Notes: generated by a model not told the origin, from the letters alone. A DNA stretch of 64,000 nucleotides from Linderina pennispora (GCF_002104995.1 NW_024468257.1:186001-250000), one strand, 5' to 3'. Positions 40,597 to 51,683 are shown, counted from the first letter of the stretch. Translations and numbers: made by a program.

Positions 40597-40929
40597 ATAA
40601 ATAGGTAAATAAATGAAACCGTTTGTTTATGGCTAGTGAACTCGATGCCTGTGCGTATCGCTGCGGTCAAAAAAACCTATGGTGGTTATACTAGTTATTG
40701 AGAAAATAATCGACGAATTTTGTGAGCAAAATTGAGTCTAAAATTTTTAATTTTAAATACTCAATTTCTCAAATATTTCAAGAGCAATAAGCATGCAACT
40801 GCATGAAATAGATTAGTGCATGGCATACACCACGAATTAATTTTATCATATTCAATGAATGTTGTTCTGAGAAATTATTTAAGATTTTCAATGATTTTTA
40901 TATTTATGACTCAATTTTGCCGCTCAGTG
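40597..40929 (+). mobile_element. Tc1 3'-end fragment 1
   Basis: About 330 bp matching the end of the Tc1 coding region and its 3' terminal repeat (CAATTTTGCCGCTCAGTG), followed by TA. Confidence 0.75.
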
Positions 40930-40932
40930 TAC

Positions 40933-41262
40933 AAGCAAGTAGATAAAACCAGTTGCTCACATCTAGTGAACTTCATGCCTACATGTATCGCAGCACTCAA
41001 AAAATCCTATGGTAGCCATACCAGATATTGAGCAATAAATCGCCGAATTTTTGTGAGTAAAAAAATGTCATAAAAAATATTTTTAAAAAGCCAATTTCTC
41101 AATGAATAGATGTGTGGAATGTATGAAACTATATGAGCTAGAGTTGGGCATAGCATAGATTATGTATTAATTTTAACAGGAGTGTTGAAGATTGATCTGA
41201 GATAATAACTAAGTTTTTTTTTGATGAGTGTCATTTTTGTGACTCAGTTTTGCCACTCAATG
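40933..41262 (+). mobile_element. Tc1 3'-end fragment 2
   Basis: A second tandem 3' end: last codons (related to SMPARIAAIKKAHGGHTRY), stop, then the terminal repeat CAGTTTTGCCACTCAATG and TA. Its outer ~200 bp are the inverted partner of 12,843-13,040. Confidence 0.78.
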
Positions 41263-41277
41263 TATATGATGAATGTA

Positions 41278-42859
41278 CACTGAGTGGCAAAATTGAGTCA
41301 CAAAAAGTTTTTCTTCTGAAAATGTTTGATATCTGAAAAAGCAGTGATACAATACCCTTGATAGTAGGGTATGCATATCACTTGCATGCGATGATGAGAA
41401 TTGTGTAAGACCAATGTTCCTAGAATGTCGCACTCCCTTGATATTACTGTCTTTTGAAAAAGTAGTAATTTTTAGTAGTAGTCATTATTAACCTTTCCTA
41501 CTTTCAATGTTTAGTTTTATACCCAAAACAGCAGTGGACAAATTCCAAATTTTAGCCAACAAGACAACAGCATTCTCTCATCCACATCCACATCTTATTT
41601 CTATTCTAGCTATGCCTAAAAAGTTACAATCATCACATAAAAATCACATCAAATTTCTTCTAACAAAACAATTATCAACTTGGCAAATTGCATTGGACAC
41701 AGGAGTCTCCCAATCCACAGTATCATGCATTGCCCGAGCACAACATAGCATAGAGAGGAACTTCCATGCTGGTCGTAGTCGGCTGCTATCACCACATGAT
41801 GAGACATACATTTGTCGACTTGCTACTACTGGTGCATGTTCCACAGCAACGCAGATCCGACAACAGCTGGCACAATACTCTGGTATGCACATCTCAGTGT
41901 ACACTATCAGACGCGCACTATGTCACCAAGGGATTCGATCTATGTGCAGAATAAATGTCCCTCAACTGAAAGATCGCCATTATAAGGATCGACGCCAATT
42001 TGCTATGGCCTTTGGGAGCTGGACAGACACTGATTGGAGTCAGGTAATTTGGTCAGATGAGACAAGAATACACCTCAATGGAGCAGATGGATATGAAAGG
42101 TGCTTATATAAACCAGGCGGAGTCCTCTAGGATCACCACATTACCCCAACCCAAAAATATGGTGGAGGTGGGATCATGGTTTGGGGATACATAACTTCAT
42201 GTGGCCCTGGCCAACTCTGCTGGCTTAAGGGGGGAATTGACACAGCGGTCTATGTGGGTGTCCTGTAGGAGGAACTACTGCAAACAATTGAGATGTATGG
42301 GGTGGACAAGGGTGACATCATCTTCCAACAGGACAATGCTTCATGCCATATGGCTTCTAGGACAAGGAGGTGGTTTGCTGAGAACTCCATTTCAGTGCTA
42401 CCATGGCCAGCGCAGTCCCCTGATCTCAACCCCATTGAGCATTTGTGGGACTTCATTAAGCATGAGATCTGTAATGGGCCTGAAATCAAAGATCTCAACA
42501 CCCTCTAGGAGCGGGTCCAGGACATCTGGTGTGAGCAAGTAAATGAAACTATTTGCTCACAGCTGGTGAACTCGATGCCTGCGCGTATCGCAGCTATCAA
42601 AAAAGCCCATGGTGGCCATACCAGATATTGAGCAATAAATCATCGAATTTTTGTGAGCAAAATTGAGTCAAAAAATACAATTTTTAAAAATCAGTTTCTC
42701 AGTGATTTCTTGAGCGACGTGCTTATAACTTTGTATGCTATGGTTGGGCATTGCATAGATTATAAAATAAATTTCTCATATGGACTGCACAACAATCTGA
42801 GAAGTTATTGAAGATTTTTGATGAATTCCATTTTTATGACTCAATTTTGCCACTCAGTG
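41278..42859 (+). mobile_element. Tc1/mariner element, 1,582 bp, full length, defective
   Basis: Terminal inverted repeats CACTGAGTGGCAAAATTGAG and its complement, TA on each side (41,276-41,277; 42,860-42,861). One transposase gene with three nonsense codons. It sits directly next to the right end of the inverted duplication. Confidence 0.9.
41612..42631 (+). pseudogene. Tc1 transposase pseudogene, three CAG-to-TAG stops
   Basis: One continuous frame from MPKKLQSSHKNH to HTRY with TAG at 42,128, 42,266 and 42,506. An N-terminal helix-turn-helix (STWQIALDTGVSQSTVSCIAR) is followed by the DDE core: WSDETRIHLNG (first Asp), FQQDNASCH (second Asp) and SPDLNPIEHLW (Glu), the DD34E pattern of Tc1. 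Each stop sits where CAG would restore Gln. The fragment at 39,276 still has CAG at the first site (GTCCTCCAGGATC). The enzyme cannot be made in one piece. Confidence 0.9.
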
Positions 42860-43480
42860 TATACTAGCTGTTCTCTAATAGATATCTAAGCTATTGTATG
42901 TTATTTTATATATAAACTGAAAATAAAGTGATGGTACCAATGATACATATATATTGTGTATAAAAGAATGAACCTGTAGAAGCAATCAGTATCTCTATCA
43001 TATATGGCCTTTATCTGTGTTCAGAGGGTGGTGTTTTTTCCCTTATGGCTAGTCTTATATGAGCATGTACACTACACTGAGGTGGCCTGGAGCACATTAA
43101 ACATAATAGGCTAAAAAGGTCTTGCCAGGCCATCCTTGTGAATAGATCTATCTCATCCTCTGTGATTGGTAGAGTCGCATGATCGTTGGACTTGAGCACT
43201 GGTGGTGTGATCACCACAAAACAATTGTACGCAATTCTTTTGCAGCATCTAGCTGCGCTTATGGGCAAATTCAGAATGCATGTGACTGATTATCACACGG
43301 AGCGGACGGTGACGGACTTTTATAGGCGCCGGATAAAAAACCAGTCCGAGATGCTAATAAAATTCACCGCGGTTGCTATCAGAATCGAGCGGGCCCACCT
43401 TGTTCTCCAAGTCAGTCATTTAATTCGAATTCAACTAACATTTGTACTATTAACGTGTCACAGCGAAAACAAGCGAAAAT
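42860..43480. other. right junction, island to PEX1 promoter
   Basis: AT-rich to about 43,000, then host-like composition. A minus-strand frame at 43,011-43,268 contains ITEDEIDLFTRMAWQDLF, perhaps a fragment of an old element or gene, but this is not strong enough to call. PEX1 promoter must lie in the last ~300 bp. Confidence 0.4.
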
Positions 43481-46400
43481 ATGTCACAGAGCCTAGTTGT
43501 AGCTTTTAGCCCATTGCATTCGTGCCTTGTCAACCTGCCCGCAAGGTGGGTTTCAGCTCTATCGTCGACAACGGCAGGCAAGGTAGGGTGGGTGGCCGCA
43601 AGCGCAGTGCATATTGGAATGTAAATCATGGTTTAAATTAGTCAGACACCTGGTAGGGATGCATGGTATTCAAGATCAGCTGGGCAAACGACCGGGCCGC
43701 CTATGTCGCCTGGTCAGGAGGCATGTCTCGCTCAGAACAGCGGGATCGAACAGGCAAGATCAGCTCAAGTGTGCTTGAAATTGACGGCACGTTTGGTAGC
43801 CAGCTGGGGTTGGCCGAGGGGGCGGAGGTTTCGGTAGAGTTTGTTCCCAGCGTGTCGACATGCACTGCTGCAGAGGTCGTGCCAGCGCACTTTGACGACT
43901 GGGAGATCCTGGAGCTCAATGCAGGAGCGGTGGAGGAACGGCTCCTGCAGCAGGCGCGTGTGGTAACAGTCGATCAGCCGATTGTGTTTTGGCTCAACGC
44001 GTCGACGTCAGTGTGCCTGCATACGAAGACCGTTACCCCTAAGGGCAGTGTGTGCCTACTAGACAACGACACCGAAGTCATGGTTGCACCAATGGTGCGG
44101 TCGCATGGGACGGGTGGTGGTGCGTCGCAGCTGCTGACGGATGACAACAACACCCACCTGCCAAGGATGAAGGTCGCCTGCATGCGTGTCGCAGTAGATC
44201 ATGGGGTCGAGATTGGTTCCGTCTATGTTAACGCATCTTCGGCTACTTCTGCAGCGCTTATCAACTCGAGCGAAGCCACGAACAGTAAGCGGAACGAGCG
44301 GCTGGTTCGCATAGCGCACATAACGAACCACAACGATAAATTCGTTAGCGACAACAAGCAGCAGTCGATAGTGGAGTCACCTAGCGGCATATGGCTGTCC
44401 CAATTGGTAACCAGCTCCGATGTGCAGCCAGGGATCCTGTTGGTGAATCCGGTCACACTGGAAATATGCGGCTGTGACTTTTCAGTTGGAGAGCTTGTGC
44501 GTGTTGAGGCGCTCGCTAGTGTCCGAGGCCGGGTTGTGTTGCCGGTGGAGATGTCCTTCATCAGCGACCTCCCGGATGTTAGCGACAAGGATATCAAGGA
44601 CGCGCTACTTGCGATGCTTGGCGACCGCCCCTCTATAGTTGTCAACGTCGGCAGCCAGGTTATTAGGAACGGTAGCGCTGGTGAAGCACACAAGTCGCTT
44701 GCCCGTATCACGTCGTTCCTGGCACCGCCCGAGCTTGGTGCTGAGGACCATATGCCGAATGCCAGCGAGACACGTGAAGTTGCTCTGCTGGTCTCGAAGG
44801 GTATGCTGGAAACGCTAGAGATAAACTGCACCACGGAGTCGTTTTCGCTTGACATCGCAGCAGGGCAGTCCAATGCAAAGGACTGTATCCCCACCAACAG
44901 CCCACTCGCCGGCATTGATGAATTTTTGAATGACGCGTGGCAGCGAGTTGATAGCGCGCTGATGACCAGCTGTGGTGGTGGTATTCTGGTCTGCGGCCGG
45001 CGAGGATCAGGCAAGACTAGCATTCTGAAAAACTTGGCACATCATGCAGAAACCCAGCATCACGACCGCCTTGTGTACTGCCGCTACGTTGAGTGCGCAA
45101 AGCTGACCATTGATCCCCGTACTAGCAAAGTCAAGGAAGCACTTCAGGCGATTATTGACGATGTTTTGACACATCAGCCCTCACTGCTAGTGCTGGATGA
45201 TCTGGACGGGCTGTTCCCAGCAGAGAACGAACAATCAGACTCGAAGCGTGTGCGGCAGCTGGTTGACTGCGTTACAAACCTTCTCAATCCGCAGGACGGG
45301 CGGCAAACAACGGTACTGGCTACTACAGCTAATCGTGTGCAGCTGCATAGCGGGCTATTCACTGCTGGCGTCTTCCACGACGTGCTTGAAATCCCTTCTC
45401 CTGGGAAAGCCGAGCGCGAGCAGATCTTGAGCGCCATAGCCATGGGCAGTGTGACAAAGGCAGACGATGACGATGTCAACTTTTCCATTCTCTCGTACCT
45501 CACCGAGGGGTACATGCCAGCGGATCTGCACGCCCTGTATGAGCGGTCAGTTCACGAGGCCACTATGCGTGTGCTGGAGCAGGATGCTGAAGCCGGCGAG
45601 GGCGACATTTTAGTCCGACACGAGGATGTGATACGCGCCCATTCGGGCTTCAAGCCGCTATCCATGCGTGGTGTGCAGCTCCACTCCTCTCAGACCAGGT
45701 GGTCCGACATTGGTGGTCTGGAGGACACGCGCCGCCAGCTGCGTGAGACGCTTGAGCTTCCAACCAAGTACGCAGCCATCTTTGCCACCAGCCCCCTGCG
45801 TCTGCGATCGGGCGTGCTGCTTTATGGCTATCCCGGCTGTGGCAAGACGCTGCTAGCATCAGCAATTGCTCGTGAGTGTGGGCTCAACTTCATCTCAACC
45901 AAGGGCCCGGAGCTGCTGTCCAAGTACATTGGTTCGTCAGAGCAGTCGGTACGCGACCTGTTCAAGCGTGCAGTTGCTGCTGCCCCATGCGTGCTGTTCT
46001 TTGATGAGTTTGACTCGATTGCGCCGCGCCGCGGTCACGACAACACCGGTGTTACCGACCGTGTCGTCAACCAGTTTTTGACTGAGATGGATGGCGCCGA
46101 GGGCCTTAAGGGCGTATATGTTCTTGCTGCAACCAGCCGCCCCGACCTCATCGACCCTGCCCTTCTGCGTCCTGGCCGCCTTGACAAGGCTTTCCTGTGC
46201 GGCATGCCCGATCTCAACGACCGCTCCGATGTTCTCCGGCGGCAGGCCACCAAGCTCAAGGTTTCAAAAGACGTCGACTGGCAAAATATTGCACGTCGAA
46301 CCGAGAGTTTCACCGGCGCTGACCTGCAGGCCCTGGTATACAACGCGTTCCTGGAGTCGGTACATGAGATGACTGACAAACACAAGGCGGCTGCTGTTGA

Positions 46401-46776
46401 TTCTGACCAAAATACGAATGGCGATGGCGATGTGAAGCAGGCCGAGTTCACTGTGCTCAGCAACTTGGCTAAGCCGCTGTCCGCTGTTGAAAAGACGCAG
46501 ATGGCCGAGCGCCTGTACCGGCTGCTGGTTAATGCTGACGCGAGCAGTGCGCAAGAGACTTCAGCCAGCAAGGTCATGGATGCGGCAGAGCTGGAGTCAC
46601 TCACGCCTGTAGTGACAATGGGCCATTTCGAGGCTGCCTTCAAGGTCACCCAGTCATCGCTGGGCGAGCAAGACCGCCTCAGGTTTGAGGGCATATACCG
46701 CGACTTTGTCGATGACAAGAAGGGCTCCAGCGACAAACCGCGCAAGCCGATAGAGCAGAAGGCAACCATGGCGTAA
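43481..46776 (+). CDS. PEX1: peroxin-1 AAA ATPase (two exons)
   Basis: Pex1 with Pex6 pulls ubiquitinated Pex5 from the peroxisome membrane. A short first exon 43,481-43,582 (34 codons, with SCLVNLPARWVSAL, the family's N-terminal FVNLP-type motif) precedes a 74-bp intron 43,583-43,656 (GTAGGG...GGTAG). Exon 2 continues in frame GCMVFKISWAND and YVAWSGG, as expected for Pex1. Full length is about 1,073 residues. D1 has Walker A GRRGSGKT (~480) with a weaker consensus. D2 is canonical: GYPGCGKT (~758), LFFDEFDS (~815), AATSRPDLIDPALLRPGR (second region of homology). The ATG at 43,663 alone would drop the conserved N-terminus. The gene lies ~600 bp from the island edge and appears intact. Confidence 0.93.
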
Positions 46777-46992
46777 AGCGCTACTTTGACAGTCAAATAC
46801 ATGCTTACTCCTTGGCACGGCTATAAGCGACAGCACGGTGATTTACTGATATGGATTACGCCGGATCATGGCCCGGTTTATCTCAGCCGTGGCGCTGCGA
46901 TTCTGCGTATTGCTGACAATTTTTGTGCAAAGCTGCTGGTCCAGTTTTCCCCTACCTATTCGTAGCCTCAAATTACATATACCCCCCAGAGA

Positions 46993-47388
46993 ATGTCGTT
47001 TGCGATCCAGTCAACACGGGCATTGCTCGCTCGGTCAGCAACAGTAGCGCGCCTGCCGCGTGCATCGGTGTCGCAGCGGGTTGGCGCTGCAGTTAGCCAG
47101 GCGCTGCGTGGGCCGACGGCCACAGCAATTGGCGTCCATTTGGGTCTGCTGGGCGAGCTCCTCGGGGAGATGATCCTGCGGGCCGTGCCCAAGCAGCGCA
47201 CGAGCCATTCGAAGAAGCGCAAGCGCATGGCAACCAAGGGCCTGAAGAACCGCAAGGATCTGGTGCCGTGTCGCGGGTGCGGTCGGCCAAAGGCTGTTGC
47301 GCAGATCTGCCTCAACTGCTACCATGACATCAAGCGGACGCTCAAGGATCTGAAGCGCAAGGAAGATCTTGTGCCGCACGACAACTAG
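46993..47388 (+). CDS. MRPL32: mitochondrial large-subunit ribosomal protein bL32m
   Basis: 131 residues. An Arg/Ala/Ser presequence (residues 1-~65, processed by the m-AAA protease in yeast) leads to the mature bL32 part: VPKQRTSHSKKRKRMATKGLK, then a zinc ribbon with two CxxC pairs (CRGCGRP...CLNC). The tail YHDIKRTLKDLKRKE is basic. Convergent with the mL45-like gene, with only 40 bp between stops. Confidence 0.93.
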   Translation: MSFAIQSTRALLARSATVARLPRASVSQRVGAAVSQALRGPTATAIGVHLGLLGELLGEMILRAVPKQRTSHSKKRKRMATKGLKNRKDLVPCRGCGRPKAVAQICLNCYHDIKRTLKDLKRKEDLVPHDN

Positions 47389-47428
47389 TTTATTGCTCCT
47401 GCGACAGAAAAATAAAAAAGACAACATT

Positions 47429-48211
47429 CTACTTTTGCGCGCTGATTGCATCCCACTCGGGGACGTTAAGCTTGCCGTAGATGGCCCACGGAGAAGCTGG
47501 ATCGGTGATAACACGCTGCAGCACAATGTACTCACGCACATGCACCGGCTTGGCGGCCTTTGCTCCAGCCGTGCCGACCGATCTCCGCGCCAGCGGCGTC
47601 ACCACCTGCTCCTGGTCCACGCGGACCACAACCTGCCCAACAGCAAAGTCAGACGTGATGCGGCCAGTGCGGATCTGGACCACCTTGGGTGCTGAGACTG
47701 TCGCTGCCTTCGTCCAGTCAAAGTCGACTTTCCGCCGCTTGATCTCGTTCTTGAGATTGGCATACATGTTCGGGAAGCAGATGGTGTTTAGGCTCTTCAG
47801 GTCACCCCTGGCGAAGGCCTCGTTCATCAGCCCGTACAGCTCCTCGGCCTGCTGGGCAAACTCGGCGCCCTTCCAGCCCGACAGGTACCACTTCAAGGTC
47901 ACCAGCGAAAACACCTCGCGCATCCACTCGACAACATCGGCCTTGGTGCTGGTGATCCCTTCCTTCGACAGCGGCAGCGGGCGCTTGCCCCACGGCGCGG
48001 GTATATGGTCTGACAGGAGGCCAAACTCGTTGGCCACAAAGTGCTCCTGCCGCGGGTGAGAGTGATGCCGCACCGACATCAAGGTCGGGGCTCTCAGCAG
48101 CTGCTGAATCGGCGTGTGCATACTGGGCTGGGCACCACGCAGGGACGATGCCACCGAGCGCAGCAGCGGACCGCGCAGGACGTTCGACCTCAGTCCGAAA
48201 TTGGTGGCCAT
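47429..48211 (-). CDS. mL45/MBA1-like mitochondrial ribosome protein (Tim44-like domain)
   Basis: 260 residues. An N-terminal mitochondrial presequence (MATNFGLRSNVLRGPLLRSVASSLRG) precedes a Tim44-like fold: VFSLVTLKWYLSGWKGAEFAQQAEELYGLMNEAFARGDLKSLNTICFPNMYANLKNEI is broken here only by family-typical spacing, and ends with REYIVLQRV...WAIYGKLNVPEWDAI. Members (animal mL45, yeast Mba1) tether the mitoribosome to the inner membrane near Oxa1. Which of the two names fits best cannot be told from this sequence. Confidence 0.82.
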   Translation of the reverse strand: MATNFGLRSNVLRGPLLRSVASSLRGAQPSMHTPIQQLLRAPTLMSVRHHSHPRQEHFVANEFGLLSDHIPAPWGKRPLPLSKEGITSTKADVVEWMREVFSLVTLKWYLSGWKGAEFAQQAEELYGLMNEAFARGDLKSLNTICFPNMYANLKNEIKRRKVDFDWTKAATVSAPKVVQIRTGRITSDFAVGQVVVRVDQEQVVTPLARRSVGTAGAKAAKPVHVREYIVLQRVITDPASPWAIYGKLNVPEWDAISAQK

Positions 48212-48444
48212 TTCTCAGTAACAAGGGTAGCAAGGAAAATGCAGAAACGATTAGAAACGCCGGTCGCAAGATAAAAGTACCCCCAGCCAGATCGCAATAA
48301 GCACACACCTTTTGATGCGATCTTGATCGGCCGCTGATCTGCTTGATTGCCGACCGGCCTTGCCGCCCGCGATTTGTAGACTGCGCGAGCTGGGCAGCGT
48401 GCGCTGTTGAACTCATTTCCATTAATATCCAGAGAAAATAGCAC

Positions 48445-50244
48445 TTGTACTCATATTTTGCCCAAGCAATGCTGCTGCTCGACGGAGAGACCCTGGTACA
48501 CACGTCGCCCACGTCATGCAGCAAGGACGACGGCACGCTCTACTATACAAACAGGCGCATTCTGTGGATAAAGCATGGCGCGCAGACTCCGAGCATTGTT
48601 ATTCAGCATGAGGACTTTCGCCTGCAACAGGTCAGCAAGGCTGATGCGAAAAAGGTCATGCTTCGAATCTCGGTGATGGGCCCCGGCCAGGCCCCGTCGG
48701 ACGCGCCGGCACTGACATACACTTTTGCGTGGAAAAACGCAAACAAGGAGGAGGCGCTGGCAGACCGTGACAAGTACGTGAATGAGCTGTACAAAATTAC
48801 GCCGCGCAAAAACGCCGGCGGTGATGCCGCTCCAACAGGAACCAGTGGCACCGCCGCGCCATCAGCAGCAGCCGTGCCGAATGGCTCTGGGAAGGGCGCG
48901 GCCACGATGAGCTCGCTGCACCCAGAATTTGCAAAGGTGAAGATTGGCACGGATCCAGCATCGGCAGAGGACATCAAGCTGCGGCAGGATGTGCTGTCCA
49001 AGAATGCAGATCTGGCCAAGCTGCACAGGGCACTGGTCGTGTCGGGTCTGGTCTCGGAGGAGGAGTTCTGGAGCACCCGCAAGCATATTCTGGAGACGCA
49101 GGCAGTGCAGAGCCAGCTACGGAAGGGCGACTCGTCGACATGGCTCGATCTCGCACCAACAACGCAGGATGGGGGCAACTTCAAATACACGATCACGCCC
49201 AATATCGCCAAGCGCATCTTTAAGGAATACCCACAGGTCAAGCGTGCATATATCGATAACGTGCCGCACAAGATTGGCGAGAAGCAGTTCTGGAAGCGGT
49301 TTCTCGCATCGCGCTTCTTCAACCGCAACCGATCAACGTCAGCCATGAAGGGCAACCCGGACTCGATTTTTGACGTGTGCCTGCGTGACGAAGACAGCAT
49401 GCTGGGAGACCCCGACCGATTTAGCTCGCAGTTCATCATGCGGCTGCTAGATCTGTCGCGCACGGAGGAAGACAGTGTCGAGACAGGCAATATGCCTGAC
49501 TTCACTATGCGTCCCGGGCGGTTCAGCGAAAGCCTGTCACTGATTAGACGGTTCAACCACCACTCAGAACTTGTGCTGCAATCGGCAATTGGAACCAAGC
49601 GCAAGGAGCTCTCGGTATCCTCTGCCACTGTCGACAGAGAGTTGGGCCGTGCAACCATGCTGCCGGATCTCGAGCAGCCACGAGCTGAGAAGCGTGTTAA
49701 ACTCAATATCCAGGACCAGTCGCGCTATCTCACCAGCCTGGTCAAGGGTGACGTGACGATGAGATCAAGCGACGAAGATATGCTGCAGCAGCGGTCGACA
49801 TTCTCGATAAACTTTGATCTGTCCCACCCACTCTCGGACTGTGGCAACACACAGCGCACTATGGCCGCGCTCACTGGGTCGGTACGGCGGGTAGCATTCA
49901 AGAGCCGGCCCAACCGCATCAAGGAGTTGAACATCCCGCCATCACTAAGCAAGGCGGTGGAAGAGTGCTATGGTGCAGGCACAGAGATGCTGCGCCATCT
50001 GTGGGCCATAATGCGACTGCCAATGACGCCGGAGAAGCGGCAGAAGGCAGACAAGATTACTGCCGCGTTTGACAATGTCCACAAGCATATCCGTAGCACA
50101 ATCACCATGGCCAACTCTGCCGAGAGCAAGAATGCAAATCTGGGCAGCACCATTGAGCAGATGGTGCAGCCGGTGATTGATTCGCTGAATGCAGGGAAGA
50201 AGGAATATGAGCGACGGGTCCACGGTGTCAATGCGTCATCATAG
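48445..50244 (+). CDS. TFB1: TFIIH core subunit TFB1 (p62)
   Basis: Core TFIIH subunit for transcription initiation and nucleotide excision repair. 599 residues; a second Met at 48,469 (MLLLDGETLV) is equally likely as start. The N-terminal PH domain (~10-115: DDGTLYYTNRRILWI, IVIQHEDFRLQQVSK) is followed by a Ser/Ala linker, then two BSD domains (~160-215 with EEEFWSTRKHIL; ~240-300 with EKQFWKRFLASRFFNRNR) and a helical C-terminus that packs on other TFIIH subunits. No truncation seen. Divergent from mL45 across ~230 bp. Confidence 0.93.
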   Translation: MYSYFAQAMLLLDGETLVHTSPTSCSKDDGTLYYTNRRILWIKHGAQTPSIVIQHEDFRLQQVSKADAKKVMLRISVMGPGQAPSDAPALTYTFAWKNANKEEALADRDKYVNELYKITPRKNAGGDAAPTGTSGTAAPSAAAVPNGSGKGAATMSSLHPEFAKVKIGTDPASAEDIKLRQDVLSKNADLAKLHRALVVSGLVSEEEFWSTRKHILETQAVQSQLRKGDSSTWLDLAPTTQDGGNFKYTITPNIAKRIFKEYPQVKRAYIDNVPHKIGEKQFWKRFLASRFFNRNRSTSAMKGNPDSIFDVCLRDEDSMLGDPDRFSSQFIMRLLDLSRTEEDSVETGNMPDFTMRPGRFSESLSLIRRFNHHSELVLQSAIGTKRKELSVSSATVDRELGRATMLPDLEQPRAEKRVKLNIQDQSRYLTSLVKGDVTMRSSDEDMLQQRSTFSINFDLSHPLSDCGNTQRTMAALTGSVRRVAFKSRPNRIKELNIPPSLSKAVEECYGAGTEMLRHLWAIMRLPMTPEKRQKADKITAAFDNVHKHIRSTITMANSAESKNANLGSTIEQMVQPVIDSLNAGKKEYERRVHGVNASS

Positions 50245-50771
50245 CATCTTCAGTTGTCAGAATGGTCCTACTATGAATCAAACAGCCATATGAACCAGCA
50301 ACTGACCCTGGGTCATGCTTCATACAGAATGCTGGCCTTCCCTCTATCCTGTGCGGTGCAGCATCAGGCTCGCAATCACCGCTTCTTTGGTAATCACCAG
50401 CGAGCCAGACACAAAACACACATGCACACATAAATGCACCTTCCTTTCTATTCTCTTTGGTTTCATCGCATCGCTTTTAAATAGTTTTTCAGATCTGTAC
50501 GCATATGTGCGAGTAGCATCACAAGCCATACAGACGCCATTGCACATGGTATTGCGGACAATCAGCCCGCACTACATACCAAGTACATACTAATCATATG
50601 TTCGATAGCGCTGGGAACTACAGCTGCAATGGGGTAGGATACATAACACCCATGCGGAATTATATATTGGAAATCCCTTGAGACCTGAATGTGGTACTAA
50701 GCGACAGAAATACACCTTGTCGCATCCACGATTCGAGGGAATCCACAGTTTGCGCGGTCCAGCCCAAGTTC
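50245..50771. other. intergenic region between convergent genes
   Basis: 527 bp between the TFB1 stop and the stop of the minus-strand gene at 50,772. It should hold both 3' ends. Short frames here lack conserved features; no RNA gene is seen. Confidence 0.35.
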
Positions 50772-51683
50772 CTAATCCCAGATGAGCTTGTCCTCAAACA
50801 CTGAAGCCTTGCCATTCACCTTGCTCGTTCCTGCACTAGCAGGCTTGGGGGTGTTTGCTGTCTTGCGCTTTGCTTTCTCCCATTGCTCGCGCGACCGAAC
50901 CTCGACCAGCCCGCGCTGGTGCTGGCGCAGCCGCTGTGCCTGCAGCTCGGCCACATAGGCCTTTTCTGCACGCTTGCGTTCCTCCTTACGCATGTTCTGG
51001 CGCTGTTTCTTCGTCAGCGCCTCCTCGTACTCGTAGCTACGTGCAGTGCGCCGTGGTGAAGACGCAGGTCCTGGATGGGCTGCTGCGCCAATGCGCAGGA
51101 CTCGGGCAGCAGGTTTTGCTTCGGGCTCCTTGCCCAGATCCTTGTCCGGCTCCAGCTTACCCCATGCTGACTCGTGTACCGGAATGTGCTTGGATGCGGT
51201 TTTTTCAGGGCGGTAGCCTTCGGTCCCAACTGTCTCCCACACGTCCTCCTCCACAGCGGGCTGTGGCTCTGGCTCCTCGTCTGATCCGGGCTCGCTGGCG
51301 CTACGTGACTGGTCAGCAGCAAGGGGCTGCGCAACAACGACGGGCTTTTTCGTTTCGAGAGTTCTTGGCGCGGCAGTGGTTTTTGTAGCGTCGTCAGCAG
51401 GGGTAGCAGCCTCGTCAGTCGTCTTTGCAGCCTTCTTGCTGGGCTTTTTTGGCCTCGATCCCTTCTTCGACGGTTTCTTGCCGGTGCTGCTCTTGCGTGC
51501 TGCTGCTTTTTGCTGCGGGTCGGATTCTACGTGCGTGGCACTACCCTCAGGGAATGTGCCTGCCATGGTTTCTACGTCAGCAGCTGGCGCAGTCTGCTTT
51601 TTTGCATTGCCCGGTTGGCCACGGGTGGCAAAGTAGTATCCGAGACCAAAGGCGCCGGCAACGAGAACGATCTGGCTCCACAT
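50772..51683 (-). CDS. unknown N-terminally anchored, highly charged protein
   Basis: 303 residues. The N-terminus is a membrane span ([22 protein letters not shown], ~1-18) that could act as a signal anchor. A long Lys/Ala/Pro-rich disordered part with basic KKPSKKGSR repeats follows, then an acidic stretch with [10 protein letters not shown] (~145). A conserved-looking coiled segment comes near the end ([20 protein letters not shown], ~225-245), and the last residues are FEDKLIWD. The basic helix plus terminal WD resembles small ER or ribosome-associated anchor proteins, but I do not recognise a family. Divergent from the cytidylyltransferase gene. Confidence 0.7.
   Translation of the reverse strand: MWSQIVLVAGAFGLGYYFATRGQPGNAKKQTAPAADVETMAGTFPEGSATHVESDPQQKAAARKSSTGKKPSKKGSRPKKPSKKAAKTTDEAATPADDATKTTAAPRTLETKKPVVVAQPLAADQSRSASEPGSDEEPEPQPAVEEDVWETVGTEGYRPEKTASKHIPVHESAWGKLEPDKDLGKEPEAKPAARVLRIGAAAHPGPASSPRRTARSYEYEEALTKKQRQNMRKEERKRAEKAYVAELQAQRLRQHQRGLVEVRSREQWEKAKRKTANTPKPASAGTSKVNGKASVFEDKLIWD

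Noticed and set aside
43011..43268. 85-aa minus-strand frame next to the island
   Set aside because: One short stretch looks protein-like, but there is no family, no partner copy in the window and ambiguous composition; left as a possible old fragment.
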